Source of the DNA: an uncultured Myxococcales bacterium
GTDB lineage: Bacteria > Myxococcota_A > UBA9042
Direction of reading: 5' to 3'
Length of the DNA: 64,000 nucleotides
NCBI GenBank assembly: GCA_903840165.1
Contig: CAIMEY010000098.1
Coordinates: forward strand, 1 to 64,000
The notes under the pieces are model-generated. The model ran no database searches. It was not told the DNA's origin and was given only the letters and a program-made list of their open reading frames with translations. The translations under genes and the position numbers were made by a program. Numbering within the stretch: the stretch's first letter is position 1; each line of letters starts with the position of its first letter. Positions 55,940-64,000 of this stretch are shown here, piece by piece.

Positions 55940-56269
55940 ATGAACTTCAAGCGTAATGCGGCTGCCGCGTTGACCTTCCTTTGCTCGATGCTGCTCCTTT
56001 CCGCCACGGCGTTCGCCGCTGAAGGCGGTGGCACCCCAGACATGGCCAAGGCCACGATCGGCCTGTCCCTGGCGCTTGGCCTCGGCATCGCCGCTGCCGG
56101 TGGTGCCCTCGGTCAAGGCAAGGCCGCTGCCGCTGCCCTCGAAGGCATTGGTCGCAACCCCGCAGCCGCCAAGGAATTGCTCACGCCACTGCTGCTCTCA
56201 CTGGCCATTATCGAATCCCTGGTCATCTACTCGCTGGTGATTTCGTTCATGCTCCTCGGCAAAATCTAG
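55940..56269 (+). CDS. atpE: ATP synthase subunit c with Na+-type ligand set
   Basis: This 109-residue c subunit starts at ATG 55940 after CGGAGG. It has an apparent signal peptide (LTFLCSMLLLSATAFA) followed by the two-helix hairpin. The polar loop is RNPAAAKE. The ion-binding Glu is E92. Q59, S93 and Y97 occupy the spacing of Ilyobacter c-subunit Q32, S66 and Y70 with E65 (33 residues between Q and E, five between E and Y), which are Na+ ligands. T67 of that enzyme is Leu here. Na+ coupling is possible but not proven. Confidence 0.9.
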   Translation: MNFKRNAAAALTFLCSMLLLSATAFAAEGGGTPDMAKATIGLSLALGLGIAAAGGALGQGKAAAAALEGIGRNPAAAKELLTPLLLSLAIIESLVIYSLVISFMLLGKI

Positions 56270-56578
56270 TTTGGATACAATAGCTTGGCAACCAATCCTT
56301 CGCCGGTGAGGTTGCCCTGCTCAGTGACCGTTCGGCCGCGAAGCCTGAGACCCGAGACAGCTTGGCGTCTCAGGTCGATCGCGCGGAAAACCTGTTGATC
56401 GCACCCCGCTCCGGCGGCGGATTCGCATAGAGGATCGCCCAAGTTGTCTAACGGCTTGGGCGATCGTGCGATTCTGCTAGCCGGGGCGGTTGTGTTTTTG
56501 CCGCAAATCGTCTTTGCAACCTGCGGATGGACACCGGGAGCTTGAAGCACGCGCCCTTGTCTGCCATGGTAGGCCTTC
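56270..56578. other. Structured intergenic region after atpE
   Basis: About 309 bases with three perfect inverted repeats: GGCAACC/GGTTGCC (56287-56316), CCTGAGAC/GTCTCAGG (56344-56374) and an 11-bp GATCGCCCAAG/CTTGGGCGATC (56433-56465). None has a T tract. A structured 3' or 5' untranslated RNA or a small RNA is possible. No coding frame is credible. Confidence 0.5.
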
Positions 56579-58615
56579 ATGGCGCTCTCCCTCCCACAAT
56601 CTGTCATTGTTGTTGCCGATGACCCCATCGAAGCTGGGATGCTCGCCCTTGACTTGGTGCAGTCCGGCCTCTCGGCGCAGGCCGTGCGGGACACACCGTC
56701 GGTGCTGCAGCAACTCCAGGAACATGAACGGAAAAATGGTCGAGCTCCGATCGTTCTGGTGGGCGCATTCCGCGATGTTCATGAGACCGAGGCGCTCTAC
56801 CTCAGCGTACTGGAACGAGCGATGCGGCCTGGCTTTGTCGCCGTGGTCCTGCGGAGTCAGCGGGAAGCGGCCGAACAAATGGCCCAAAGCCATGGGTGGG
56901 CCGGCGTTGCTGTGCGACCGGTCAATGGGGCCGAACTCACGGCCCTGGTGCAGGCAGCCCACGCCGATCCGGCCATAGAAAGCCCAACTACTCAACAGGT
57001 TGGCCAACTCCGCGACGAACACCTGCTGGATTTACTGGGCCGCCTGATCGAAAGGGGCCATGGCCTGACAGGCGGACGCAACGTCGAAATTCATCTAGAA
57101 TCCTTGGGTCGCCAGGCAGTTGTCGCCATCGTCGACGGTGAACTTGTCCACGCCGAGTGTGACGGCGACACCGGACGGCACGTCCTAGAAAGGCTGGCGT
57201 GCTGGCGCGATGGGATTTGGCAAGTAGAACCGCTGGCTTACAGCGGCCCCCCGACGCTGTCTGGGGCCTCGGTCGGGCTGCTGGCCGTGGCCAATGAATA
57301 CACCCGCCGCGTACAGGAAGCGCGGCAGAATCTGCCCTATGCCGATTGTGTCTGCACGGTTCGCTGGGAACGCGTTCGCCCCTTGCCCGTGGTGGCAGAA
57401 GCCATGTTCCGGCGCATTGCCACGGGGGCCGTGCTGGCTGATGCCATTGATGGCGACGGGGATGACGAACTGGAAGCGTTTGCGGCCCTGGAGACGCGCA
57501 TCAAACGTGGCGCAGTCATTCCGCAAATCGAAACCGCACCTGTGGGCGCGACGGTCTCTGCGACGCTCGAGCCGGACTCGGCCAAGCCCCGGCGTGAAGC
57601 GGCCCGGCAAACGGGGCAGTTGTCACCGGCCGCGCGCAGCAGTCAGGCGCTTTCTCTCCCGGCCCGTGGCGGCAGTCTGCTCGCTGCGGGGGCCATGCCC
57701 ATGGTCGACAGCCCGCAGTTGCCGGCTCGCGACGCCCATCCGACGACCCACCGCTATCGGGTGAGTGCAGATGGAAAACTCATTGATTCCACGGCCATCC
57801 TCCTTTCGGCTGTGGCTGATGCGGCGCAGGATACCGATGTGCCGCCGGCGCTGCCGTCCAGACGCCCTGCCTCTGTAGGACCTGACAACGCGATGGCCTC
57901 TGCGTCCATGCCTCGCAAAGGCATGGTCACCGGTTGGTTTGGCGTCGACGTCGGTCCGGATCCCAGCGTCACCAAAGAAGTAACGGCAACTGTCGCAGAG
58001 CTCACGGGCCGCAATCTGCCGCCGCTGAGCAAGCGGGCATCGACCAGCCGGCTGGGCGCTGTGCCCGGTGAACGCCTGGGCCGCCAGCCAACGCCACTGC
58101 GGATCTCGCAACCCCCTGAACGTGCAGAGGAAGGACAGCGACTTTCGGCTCGACCTTACGCGTGGGTCCCGGCCGCGCCCAAGCCGCCCGAATCCCTGGA
58201 GGACGAGGAACCGCCGCCGCAGCCGCCCAGCGCAAGGCGACGCTGGCTGGCTTGGACGGTCGGTGGGGTTGCCCTGCTCGCCTTGGTGCTAGTCATTGCC
58301 TGGCCCTCGCCACCTGTGGCTCGGGAACACCTTGATATGACGTCGTATCGCGCGGCCGTCGAGCTCATCGACCGTGGCCATGACGCCCAGGCGATGGCCC
58401 TTTTGCAGACGCTGGTGCAATCCAGTCAAGCGGCGCCGGAAGCTCTGCTGCACCTAAGTATTCTGGAAGCGGAATTCGGCCAGCGAGACGCCGCACGCGC
58501 CCATTTGGAGGCGTATCTGGGCAACCGGGAAGCCCGCCACGCGGCTCGCGCCCGGTTGCTGTACAAGGCCGTGTTCGCCGCCAGCAACACCGGCAAGGCC
58601 GGCGGTGGCACTTGA
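56579..58615 (+). CDS. Pseudo-receiver / PATAN / TPR membrane protein
   Basis: The 678-residue protein starts with a CheY-like fold (residues 7-125; VVADDP, IVLVGAF, VAVRPVNG). The phosphoacceptor Asp position (after the IVLV strand) is Gly and the conserved Lys is Arg, so it cannot be phosphorylated normally. A PATAN (DUF4388) domain follows (about 145-218; VVAIVDGELVHAECDGDTG). Then come a long Pro/Ser-rich linker, one membrane helix (LAWTVGGVALLALVLVIAW, about 565-585) and a C-terminal TPR-like segment. This mix is typical of Myxococcota-type signalling proteins. It is likely an N-in membrane protein. Its stop overlaps the tsaD start. Confidence 0.78.
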   Translation: MALSLPQSVIVVADDPIEAGMLALDLVQSGLSAQAVRDTPSVLQQLQEHERKNGRAPIVLVGAFRDVHETEALYLSVLERAMRPGFVAVVLRSQREAAEQMAQSHGWAGVAVRPVNGAELTALVQAAHADPAIESPTTQQVGQLRDEHLLDLLGRLIERGHGLTGGRNVEIHLESLGRQAVVAIVDGELVHAECDGDTGRHVLERLACWRDGIWQVEPLAYSGPPTLSGASVGLLAVANEYTRRVQEARQNLPYADCVCTVRWERVRPLPVVAEAMFRRIATGAVLADAIDGDGDDELEAFAALETRIKRGAVIPQIETAPVGATVSATLEPDSAKPRREAARQTGQLSPAARSSQALSLPARGGSLLAAGAMPMVDSPQLPARDAHPTTHRYRVSADGKLIDSTAILLSAVADAAQDTDVPPALPSRRPASVGPDNAMASASMPRKGMVTGWFGVDVGPDPSVTKEVTATVAELTGRNLPPLSKRASTSRLGAVPGERLGRQPTPLRISQPPERAEEGQRLSARPYAWVPAAPKPPESLEDEEPPPQPPSARRRWLAWTVGGVALLALVLVIAWPSPPVAREHLDMTSYRAAVELIDRGHDAQAMALLQTLVQSSQAAPEALLHLSILEAEFGQRDAARAHLEAYLGNREARHAARARLLYKAVFAASNTGKAGGGT

Positions 58616-59736
58616 ACGCCGCCAGCACCCAAGCCATTGTTCCCACAGATGGTTTCGTCCTTGGCATTGAGTCTTCGTGTGACGAGACCGCCGTCGCCGT
58701 GGTGCGTCATGGTATCGTCTGGACCAACCGGGTCGCCACGCAAATCCCGATGCATCAACGGTTTGGCGGTGTTGTACCGGAAATCGCCGCCCGCAATCAC
58801 TTGTTGACGATTCTGCCGACCATTGAACTGGCCCTGGGCGACGTCGGCATTGGGCCCAAGCAACTGCGCGCAATTGCGGTGACAAATCGCCCTGGCCTCA
58901 TCGGCGCACTCCTGGTCGGCGTGCAAACGGCCAAAGCATTGGCTCTGGCGTGGCAGGTGCCGATTATCGGGATTGACCACATTCAAGCCCATGTTTGGGC
59001 TAGCCAATTGCGCCCTCCAGATCAGACTGAGTCGGTGAACTGGCCCCGGCCGAAGGTGCCCTTTCTCGCCTTAGCTGTGTCGGGCGGGCACAGCAGCTTG
59101 TACCGCGTGGACGGCCCCGGGCGGATGCAGCAGGTGGGTCGCACCCTGGACGATGCGGCCGGGGAAGCCTTTGATAAGTTTGCCAGAATGCTCGAATTAC
59201 CCTACCCCGGCGGCCCCCAAGTGGACCTCAGGGCCCAACAAGGCCGCGCCAACGCGTACGCCTTGCCCGGCGGCATGAAAGGGCGAGACGATTTTGCTTT
59301 TAGTTTCAGCGGATTAAAGACAGCCGGCCGGCTGCTTATCGAGCAAATTCGCAGTCAGAATGCCGTCTTGGATGACGTTACGGTAGCAGACCTGTGCGCC
59401 AGCTTCCAGCACGCCGCCGTGCGCCAGCTTGTCAGCGTCTCGGTGCGGGCCGCCCAGCAATTGCAGTTACAAGACATCGTCTTGGCTGGCGGTGTTGCAG
59501 CCAACCGGGGTTTGCGCCAGTGGATGAACCAAGCCTGCGCGGCGGCGGGACTGCGGTGTTGGCCCGTGCCCGCGGCCTATTGCACAGACAATGGCGCCAT
59601 GGTCGCTGGGCTCGGTGAAGCGCTTGTAGATCAAGGCTATTCTGATGATGCGCATCAGCTTGATGCCGTGGCGACCGGTCAAAACCGCAGGACGGCTGCG
59701 AGCGTCGAAGCCTCAGTCCCCAGGAGTTCCTCGTGA
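58612..59736 (+). CDS. tsaD: tRNA threonylcarbamoyladenosine transferase TsaD
   Basis: TsaD, with TsaB and TsaE, attaches threonylcarbamoyl to A37 of ANN-decoding tRNAs. The 374-residue protein has the N-terminal LGIESSCDETAVAVV, the metal-binding HIQAH (residues 123-127), SGGHSSLY, DDAAGEAFDK and the C-terminal GGVAANRGLR with CTDNGAM. The chosen TTG at 58612 overlaps the stop of the preceding gene by four bases. No in-frame ATG lies near. The usual MRVLGIETSC start would lie about 12 residues further in. The stop overlaps rsmA (GTGA). Confidence 0.92.
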   Translation: MNAASTQAIVPTDGFVLGIESSCDETAVAVVRHGIVWTNRVATQIPMHQRFGGVVPEIAARNHLLTILPTIELALGDVGIGPKQLRAIAVTNRPGLIGALLVGVQTAKALALAWQVPIIGIDHIQAHVWASQLRPPDQTESVNWPRPKVPFLALAVSGGHSSLYRVDGPGRMQQVGRTLDDAAGEAFDKFARMLELPYPGGPQVDLRAQQGRANAYALPGGMKGRDDFAFSFSGLKTAGRLLIEQIRSQNAVLDDVTVADLCASFQHAAVRQLVSVSVRAAQQLQLQDIVLAGGVAANRGLRQWMNQACAAAGLRCWPVPAAYCTDNGAMVAGLGEALVDQGYSDDAHQLDAVATGQNRRTAASVEASVPRSSS

Positions 59737-60572
59737 AATCGTCGCCACGCCGAGAGCGCCCTGAGTCCACGGCCCAGTCCCCCCACGTGCAAGCCAAAAA
59801 GTCGTTGGGGCAGAACTTCTTGCATGATACCGGGGTCCTGGCGCGCATTGCGGCCCTGGCTCAACCGGCGGCGGGCAGTGGCATCATTGAAATCGGCCCT
59901 GGCACAGGCAACCTTACAGAATATCTACTGAAACTCGGCGCGCCCCTGCATACCGTGGAGCGGGATGCCTCGTTGGTGCCGATCCTACGTGCGCGATTCG
60001 GTTCTGAATTGCCCATCCACCTAGGCGATGCTGCGGAATTGGACTGGCCCGCGCTATTGGCGGATCCCGGCCTGGGGCCCCATCCGGTGGTTGTCGGCAA
60101 CTTGCCCTACTACGCAGCAATTCCTATTCTTTTTGCGACACTCGAAGCCAAGCCCGCCCGGTTGGTCTTCATGGTGCAAAAGGAAGTCGCCGCCCGGTTG
60201 ATTGGCCATGCGTCGAGCCCCGAATACGGCCAAATCAGCGTAAAGATTCAGATGCTTGCCGATATTCGCATAGGTCTGCGCGTCGGCCGCGGAGCCTTTA
60301 CGCCAGCGCCCAAGGTCGAAAGCGCGGTGATTGTTTTGGAACCTCTTGAATCGCCCCGATTTTCAATCAAAGACTGGCCGCGCTTTTCCAAACTGGTCAC
60401 CGATGGCTTTGCCGCCCGTCGTAAGACCCTTGTGAATTCGCTACTTTTGTCTGGGCATGACCCGGCGCGCGTACTGGCTGCTTTGGACGCCTTGGGCCTG
60501 GATCCGCGCGTGCGGGGGGAAGCGCTCGATCTCAAGCAATGGGCCGGAATTGCCCACCAATTGGCGCTATAG
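59733..60572 (+). CDS. rsmA: 16S rRNA dimethyladenosine transferase RsmA
   Basis: RsmA (KsgA) dimethylates A1518 and A1519 of 16S rRNA with SAM. The 279-residue protein has the opening KKSLGQNFLHD, the SAM site IIEIGPGTGNLTEYLL, the catalytic NLPY and the RNA-binding C-terminal segment with FAARRKTLVNSL. GTG 59733 has AGGAG upstream and overlaps the tsaD stop, so the two are translationally coupled. This tsaD-rsmA pairing joins two RNA-modification genes. Confidence 0.93.
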   Translation: MKSSPRRERPESTAQSPHVQAKKSLGQNFLHDTGVLARIAALAQPAAGSGIIEIGPGTGNLTEYLLKLGAPLHTVERDASLVPILRARFGSELPIHLGDAAELDWPALLADPGLGPHPVVVGNLPYYAAIPILFATLEAKPARLVFMVQKEVAARLIGHASSPEYGQISVKIQMLADIRIGLRVGRGAFTPAPKVESAVIVLEPLESPRFSIKDWPRFSKLVTDGFAARRKTLVNSLLLSGHDPARVLAALDALGLDPRVRGEALDLKQWAGIAHQLAL

Positions 60573-60657
60573 CTAGCGATCCGTCAGGATTTGCTGCGGT
60601 GGTATCACCCCCGAGGGGCCGTTGGGTGTCTTGCACAGGCGCAAAGGAGCGCAACCT

Positions 60658-61875
60658 ATGGCAATCACTCGATATTTCTGGCAGATCTGTGCGGTTGCGG
60701 GGACCCTGGCCGGCGCAACGACCGGTTTTGCCGATGAAACATCCCCCGAACCGGCGGCCGAGGTAGGCGCTGCCACGGTGACCACGTCAGGCGATCCCTT
60801 TGGCGATGAAGTGGGGCCGGGCCTTGGCATTCGCTCGCTGGTCCAGACGCGGTACATGCAAACGTGGCCAACTTCTTCAAGAACCGGCGAGCGCGACCTG
60901 TCCCAGGCCAATGACGGCTGGACCCTAAACCGCGCCTTCGTCCGCATCGCTGGGCAAGTTTCCCCTGAGCTGAGCGGCCGTTTCATGGTCGATTTTGCGG
61001 ACTTACAACGCAACAACACCGTTCGAGCGATCAAGTTCGCCTACGCGCAATGGGCTCCTTCATCGCGCGTCAAGGTCACTGCTGGGCTATTCAAGCGCTT
61101 GTTTTCACTGCTGGAATTGCTGCCAATCGCCGACTATGAGTTTGCCGATACGGGCCTGGGCGACACGCTGATCAAGGACACCGGCTTCGGCGGGCGGGAC
61201 ATCGGTGCCGAGGTCAGCATCCGACCTCTGGCGAAAAAGCGCTGGCTTAAGATGCAGTTGGCTGCCTACCAAGGGGGCCATGTCGGCTCAGATAGCCGCG
61301 TCGATGGCCTCATCAATGGCCGTCTGGAAAGCACGCCGATCAAGAACTTGCACCTCGGCGCTGACCTGGCATGGCGGCGGCGGGCCACTACCTTGGGCAA
61401 CCAGACGGCCGATGGGCAGCAAGACGCTGGCTGGGCCTGGAGCGCCGATGCGATGTGGCAGAAGAAACACTATGAAATTCGCGGCGAAGTCCTGGGCGGA
61501 GATCGCACAGACATCGCCTATCGCCACAATCCAGAGACAGGCCAGGATGCGCGCAAGTTCCTGGGCTGGTGGCTGCTGGCCGTGGCTAAAGTGCCACTGG
61601 GCAAGACCATTTTGCTGCCCGCGGCGCGGGTTGAATGGCTAGACGTCGACCGGGACAAGCCGGTGGGGGCCCACTGGCTGAGTTCCGCAGCGCTTAACTT
61701 GGATATTTCAGCGAATTTGCGCTTCTTGGTCGATTTCACCGTCCACCGCGTGCAAGCCGGCACCATGCCCCTGAGCCAAGTACCCCAAGGGGCTGCGGAT
61801 CAGGGCGGCGTCTGGCTACCATTTCACGACGTCAACGACACGCGGGCAACCGTACAAATTCAGGCCAAAATCTAG
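60658..61875 (+). CDS. Phosphate-selective porin-like outer-membrane protein (OprO/OprP type)
   Basis: The 405-residue protein has a signal peptide ending GATTGFADE, then the alternating pattern of a 16-strand barrel with aromatic girdles. Porin-like signatures include LNRAFVRIAGQVSPELSGRF, RFMVDFADL, KFAYAQWAPSSRVKVTAGLF and the closing ATVQIQAKI. OprO/P porins pass phosphate or polyphosphate, but the specificity-defining Arg/Lys ladder cannot be placed by eye. AAAGGAG stands before the ATG at 60658. The gene follows rsmA after 85 bases but is probably separate. Confidence 0.78.
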   Translation: MAITRYFWQICAVAGTLAGATTGFADETSPEPAAEVGAATVTTSGDPFGDEVGPGLGIRSLVQTRYMQTWPTSSRTGERDLSQANDGWTLNRAFVRIAGQVSPELSGRFMVDFADLQRNNTVRAIKFAYAQWAPSSRVKVTAGLFKRLFSLLELLPIADYEFADTGLGDTLIKDTGFGGRDIGAEVSIRPLAKKRWLKMQLAAYQGGHVGSDSRVDGLINGRLESTPIKNLHLGADLAWRRRATTLGNQTADGQQDAGWAWSADAMWQKKHYEIRGEVLGGDRTDIAYRHNPETGQDARKFLGWWLLAVAKVPLGKTILLPAARVEWLDVDRDKPVGAHWLSSAALNLDISANLRFLVDFTVHRVQAGTMPLSQVPQGAADQGGVWLPFHDVNDTRATVQIQAKI

Positions 61876-61914
61876 AGATCTTGAGAGCTTGTCAATGTTC
61901 AGCCGAGACCAAAC

Positions 61915-62559
61915 TCACCCCGGTCGGTCGCCCTTGTTTTCGCGGCCAGAAACGCTGGCCAGCACACTTTCAACGGCCTTGGCTGCCTGAGCGATGTTCT
62001 CTTCGTCGCCGCCGAGCCACACGCGACCGAAAGCACCGTAGGTGATCATCTCAAGCACGTTGATATGCGCCGCTTTTTCGGCCTCGTTGGTCGCTAGCAG
62101 CGCATAGCCGGCCGGGTGCACCTCAAGGACGTACAGGGTTTGCCCCTGCAGGATCACATCGCCATGGCGCATCCGGTTGATGAGCATGGTGTGGTAGCCT
62201 TCAATACCCGTAATCACTTGCGATGTCATAATCCTAGGCTTGAGGCGCTCCTCTTCCTTGGCACCAAACCAGTCCAGTACCGCTTGGCCCGCCGCCTTCA
62301 CCTGGCCCTGGTCAAAGTGGTGAACTTCCAACATGCCGAAGGCGCGCTCGACGATCTGCATACCTGGAATTGCTTCGGTTTGCTTGAGCACAGCGTCGGT
62401 CACATTGTTGATGGACATGCCTGGCGCCACTTCGACCAGCAGCGCAGCCTGCGACTCAAGCGGCAAGAAGCCACGGGCGACGGTCGCAATAAACGCAGCC
62501 ACCTGCGGCTGCAGGCTGTCAATGTGGGTAAAGGTACGCAGTTCAACAGATTCGGCCAT
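61915..62559 (-). CDS. CsoS1D-like tandem BMC shell protein
   Basis: The 214-residue protein has two BMC-type domains in tandem and strongly resembles the carboxysome shell trimer CsoS1D (CcmP in beta-carboxysomes). Shared segments are IDSLQPQVAAF, ARGFLPL, VEVAPGM, QIVERAFG, LINR, LEVHPAGYALLATNEAEKAA and GAFGRVWLGGDEE. The pore-gating pair of CsoS1D, Glu-Arg in IVERAFG, is kept (E71, R72). CsoS1D trimers stack into a double layer with an openable central pore for metabolite passage. No other shell, Rubisco or carboxysome gene is in the window. ATG 62559 is preceded by a good promoter. It is divergent from the DUF58 gene. Confidence 0.88.
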   Translation of the reverse strand: MAESVELRTFTHIDSLQPQVAAFIATVARGFLPLESQAALLVEVAPGMSINNVTDAVLKQTEAIPGMQIVERAFGMLEVHHFDQGQVKAAGQAVLDWFGAKEEERLKPRIMTSQVITGIEGYHTMLINRMRHGDVILQGQTLYVLEVHPAGYALLATNEAEKAAHINVLEMITYGAFGRVWLGGDEENIAQAAKAVESVLASVSGRENKGDRPG

Positions 62560-62605
62560 GGCAACCCCAAAAGCGATCGGGCGACAAGACGCCCGCGTGC
62601 GCGCG

Positions 62606-62634
62606 ACAGTAGCGAGGAAGAGGCCTGCGGTCAA
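62606..62634 (-). promoter_or_regulatory. Candidate sigma-70 promoter for the BMC gene
   Basis: On the reverse strand TTGACC and TACTGT are separated by 17 bases. A start near 62599 would give a leader of about 40 bases before ATG 62559. Confidence 0.45.
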
Positions 62635-62800
62635 ACGCGCCACTCCTTGGTCGATCAATCCGCGCACTTTCAAGCGATTACACCCACGCCCCCGAGTATC
62701 GCGGACAGTTCACGGTTCGGCCGCGAATTGTAACCCCTTCCGCAATGCCCAAGGCCGTTGTAGCGTTGATCTCCGCGGTCCTCTGCCGCGCAGCGACCTC

Positions 62801-64000
62801 ATGGCCCACCCCAGTTCGCCCCTGATCGCCTTACGCCGCCAAGCTATGCAGAGAATTCGTCGGAAACGCTTGGGTTTCTGGCGAAGTCTCGGGCGTTCCA
62901 ACCGGCTATTTCCGCGCAAGTTGGTCGTCACCCGGGAAGGCAAGTGGATCATCGGGATTGCCCTGTTGCTTGGGGCCGGCGCGGTCAATACCGGTAACAA
63001 CCTGCTGTATTTGGTCCTGTCTCTGGTGATCAGCGTGATTTCGGTGTCGGGCTTGCTATCGGAGTGGGCGCTGCGCGACCTCGTGCTGACCCGTCACTAC
63101 CCACGCTTGCTCGAGCCAAGCGATGTCAGTCGGCTGCGTATCGAAGTAAAAAATGACAAGAATCGCGCGGCTTTACACATGGAAGTCGGCGAACTCGTCG
63201 ATCAGCCCGGGGTCGAATTTCGCCCTGGCTACCTGCTCCACCTGCAACCCCGCGAAACTGGACAGGCTATCGCCCTGCTCCGACCGAGCCAACGCGGCCC
63301 CTTGCGCACGGTGGGGCTGCAAATAACGACGGCATATCCCTTTGGTTTTGCCAGGAAGACCCGCCTCTTTGAGGACCCGGCGGAGTTCCTGGTTCTGCCC
63401 CCCGTGGCGGACGTGTACCTGCCCTGGCGCGGTGCGGCCCAGCGAGGTGCGTGGCACAGCAGTCAGCAAGCCGGCCCAGGGGACACGTTTAGGGGCCTGC
63501 GCGATGCCCGACCCGGTGACCCATTGCGTGATATTCATTGGAAACTCTCGGCACGCCGCGACCGACTCATCGCCCGCGAGTGGGAGGCCGAGTCCAGCCG
63601 TGTCGCCGTGGTACGCTTTGCCCACCTTTCGCCGCATACCCTGGCAATGCCTCAGGATTTGGACAAAGCCTGTGCCGTAGTCGCCGGTCTGTGTGCCAGC
63701 CTGCTGCGCGCCGGTGTCGCTGTCGCCTTGCATACCCTGCAAGGTCAGGTGGCGGCCCAAACTGACCCAGGGCTAACAGGGGATAGCCTCACGCAATTCC
63801 GCGAACTCTTGGCCCAGCTTGTGCCCGCAGACCGCGTGCCTCCCGCCGATTGGCCGGTGGAAGACGCGCCGTGGCTGGCCCTGGCCGAACAGTGCGCCGC
63901 TCGCGCCACGGGCATGCAAGCCGGCGAAGCCTTGCAATGGCCTGTAATCTCAGGCCCTGCAGAAATATTCGTAGTCACCTTTGCCAGCCGTGCCGAGGTC
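62801..64000 (+). CDS. DUF58 protein (5' part, runs off the window)
   Basis: This frame is open to the right edge (400 codons, no stop). It starts at ATG 62801 and has a basic N-terminus, two hydrophobic helices (IIGIALLLGAGAVNTG and LLYLVLSLVISVISVSGLL), a beta-rich middle region and the DUF58 signature GDTFRGLRDARPGDPLRDIH followed by WKLSARRDRLIAREWEAE. DUF58 proteins usually sit with a MoxR ATPase and vWA proteins and may help membrane-complex assembly. The MoxR partner would be expected nearby outside the window. No strong ribosome binding site precedes the ATG, so the start is moderately certain. Confidence 0.85.
   Translation, partial: MAHPSSPLIALRRQAMQRIRRKRLGFWRSLGRSNRLFPRKLVVTREGKWIIGIALLLGAGAVNTGNNLLYLVLSLVISVISVSGLLSEWALRDLVLTRHYPRLLEPSDVSRLRIEVKNDKNRAALHMEVGELVDQPGVEFRPGYLLHLQPRETGQAIALLRPSQRGPLRTVGLQITTAYPFGFARKTRLFEDPAEFLVLPPVADVYLPWRGAAQRGAWHSSQQAGPGDTFRGLRDARPGDPLRDIHWKLSARRDRLIAREWEAESSRVAVVRFAHLSPHTLAMPQDLDKACAVVAGLCASLLRAGVAVALHTLQGQVAAQTDPGLTGDSLTQFRELLAQLVPADRVPPADWPVEDAPWLALAEQCAARATGMQAGEALQWPVISGPAEIFVVTFASRAEV

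Overview
The window is GC-rich, almost fully coding, and reads like the chromosome of a Gram-negative bacterium with many outer-membrane and periplasmic lipoproteins. The best guess is a relative of the Myxococcota or Deltaproteobacteria. This rests on Asp/Ala-rich and Cys-rich lipoproteins, a PATAN (DUF4388) protein, a DUF4175 protein, a 2-oxoacid:ferredoxin oxidoreductase, and ATP synthase a and c subunits that carry signal peptides. No rRNA, tRNA, phage, IS or CRISPR was seen. The taxonomic placement is inference.

Layout, part one. 1-5.4 kb: a cut-off reverse gene, a small Cys-rich lipoprotein followed by a tandem pair of a dispersed repeat, a Pal-like lipoprotein with a disulfide-rich linker, a CpoB-like lipoprotein and mnmG. 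5.4-13.7 kb: SulP anion transporter, two-domain VOC protein, reverse-strand SDR and OPT transporter, then cysS. 13.7-18 kb: korA and korB, then a short hibernation factor. 18-23 kb: a repeat-bearing lipoprotein, then glgC and glgA. 23-26.6 kb: an Fe-S membrane protein and an overlapping pair, a PhnD-like lipoprotein and a membrane diguanylate cyclase.

Layout, part two. 27-33.3 kb: a CzcCBA heavy-metal efflux operon whose pump gene is bracketed by two copies of the dispersed repeat. 33.4-38.8 kb: an operon of amidohydrolase, OppA, OppB and OppC. Both permeases carry an extra domain in the loop after the first membrane helix (a barrel-sandwich-like domain in OppB, EF-hand-like loops in OppC), and no ATPase gene is present. 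38.9-42.3 kb: an unknown lipoprotein, pirin and prolyl aminopeptidase. 42.3-50 kb: manC, lon, a formimidoylglutamase-like probable pseudoenzyme and clpB. 50-64 kb: a small lipoprotein, the DUF4175 protein, atpI-atpB-atpE without F1 genes, a pseudo-receiver/PATAN protein, tsaD-rsmA, a porin, an isolated CsoS1D-like microcompartment shell protein, and the start of a DUF58 gene.

The most unusual items are the Opp importer with remodelled permeases, the isolated CsoS1D-like tandem BMC protein, the structured dispersed repeat (about 110-250 bp, four full or partial copies), the HutG-like protein with lost metal ligands, and the Na+-type ligand set in the ATP synthase c subunit. Function calls rest on motifs recognised by eye. 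No database search was run.
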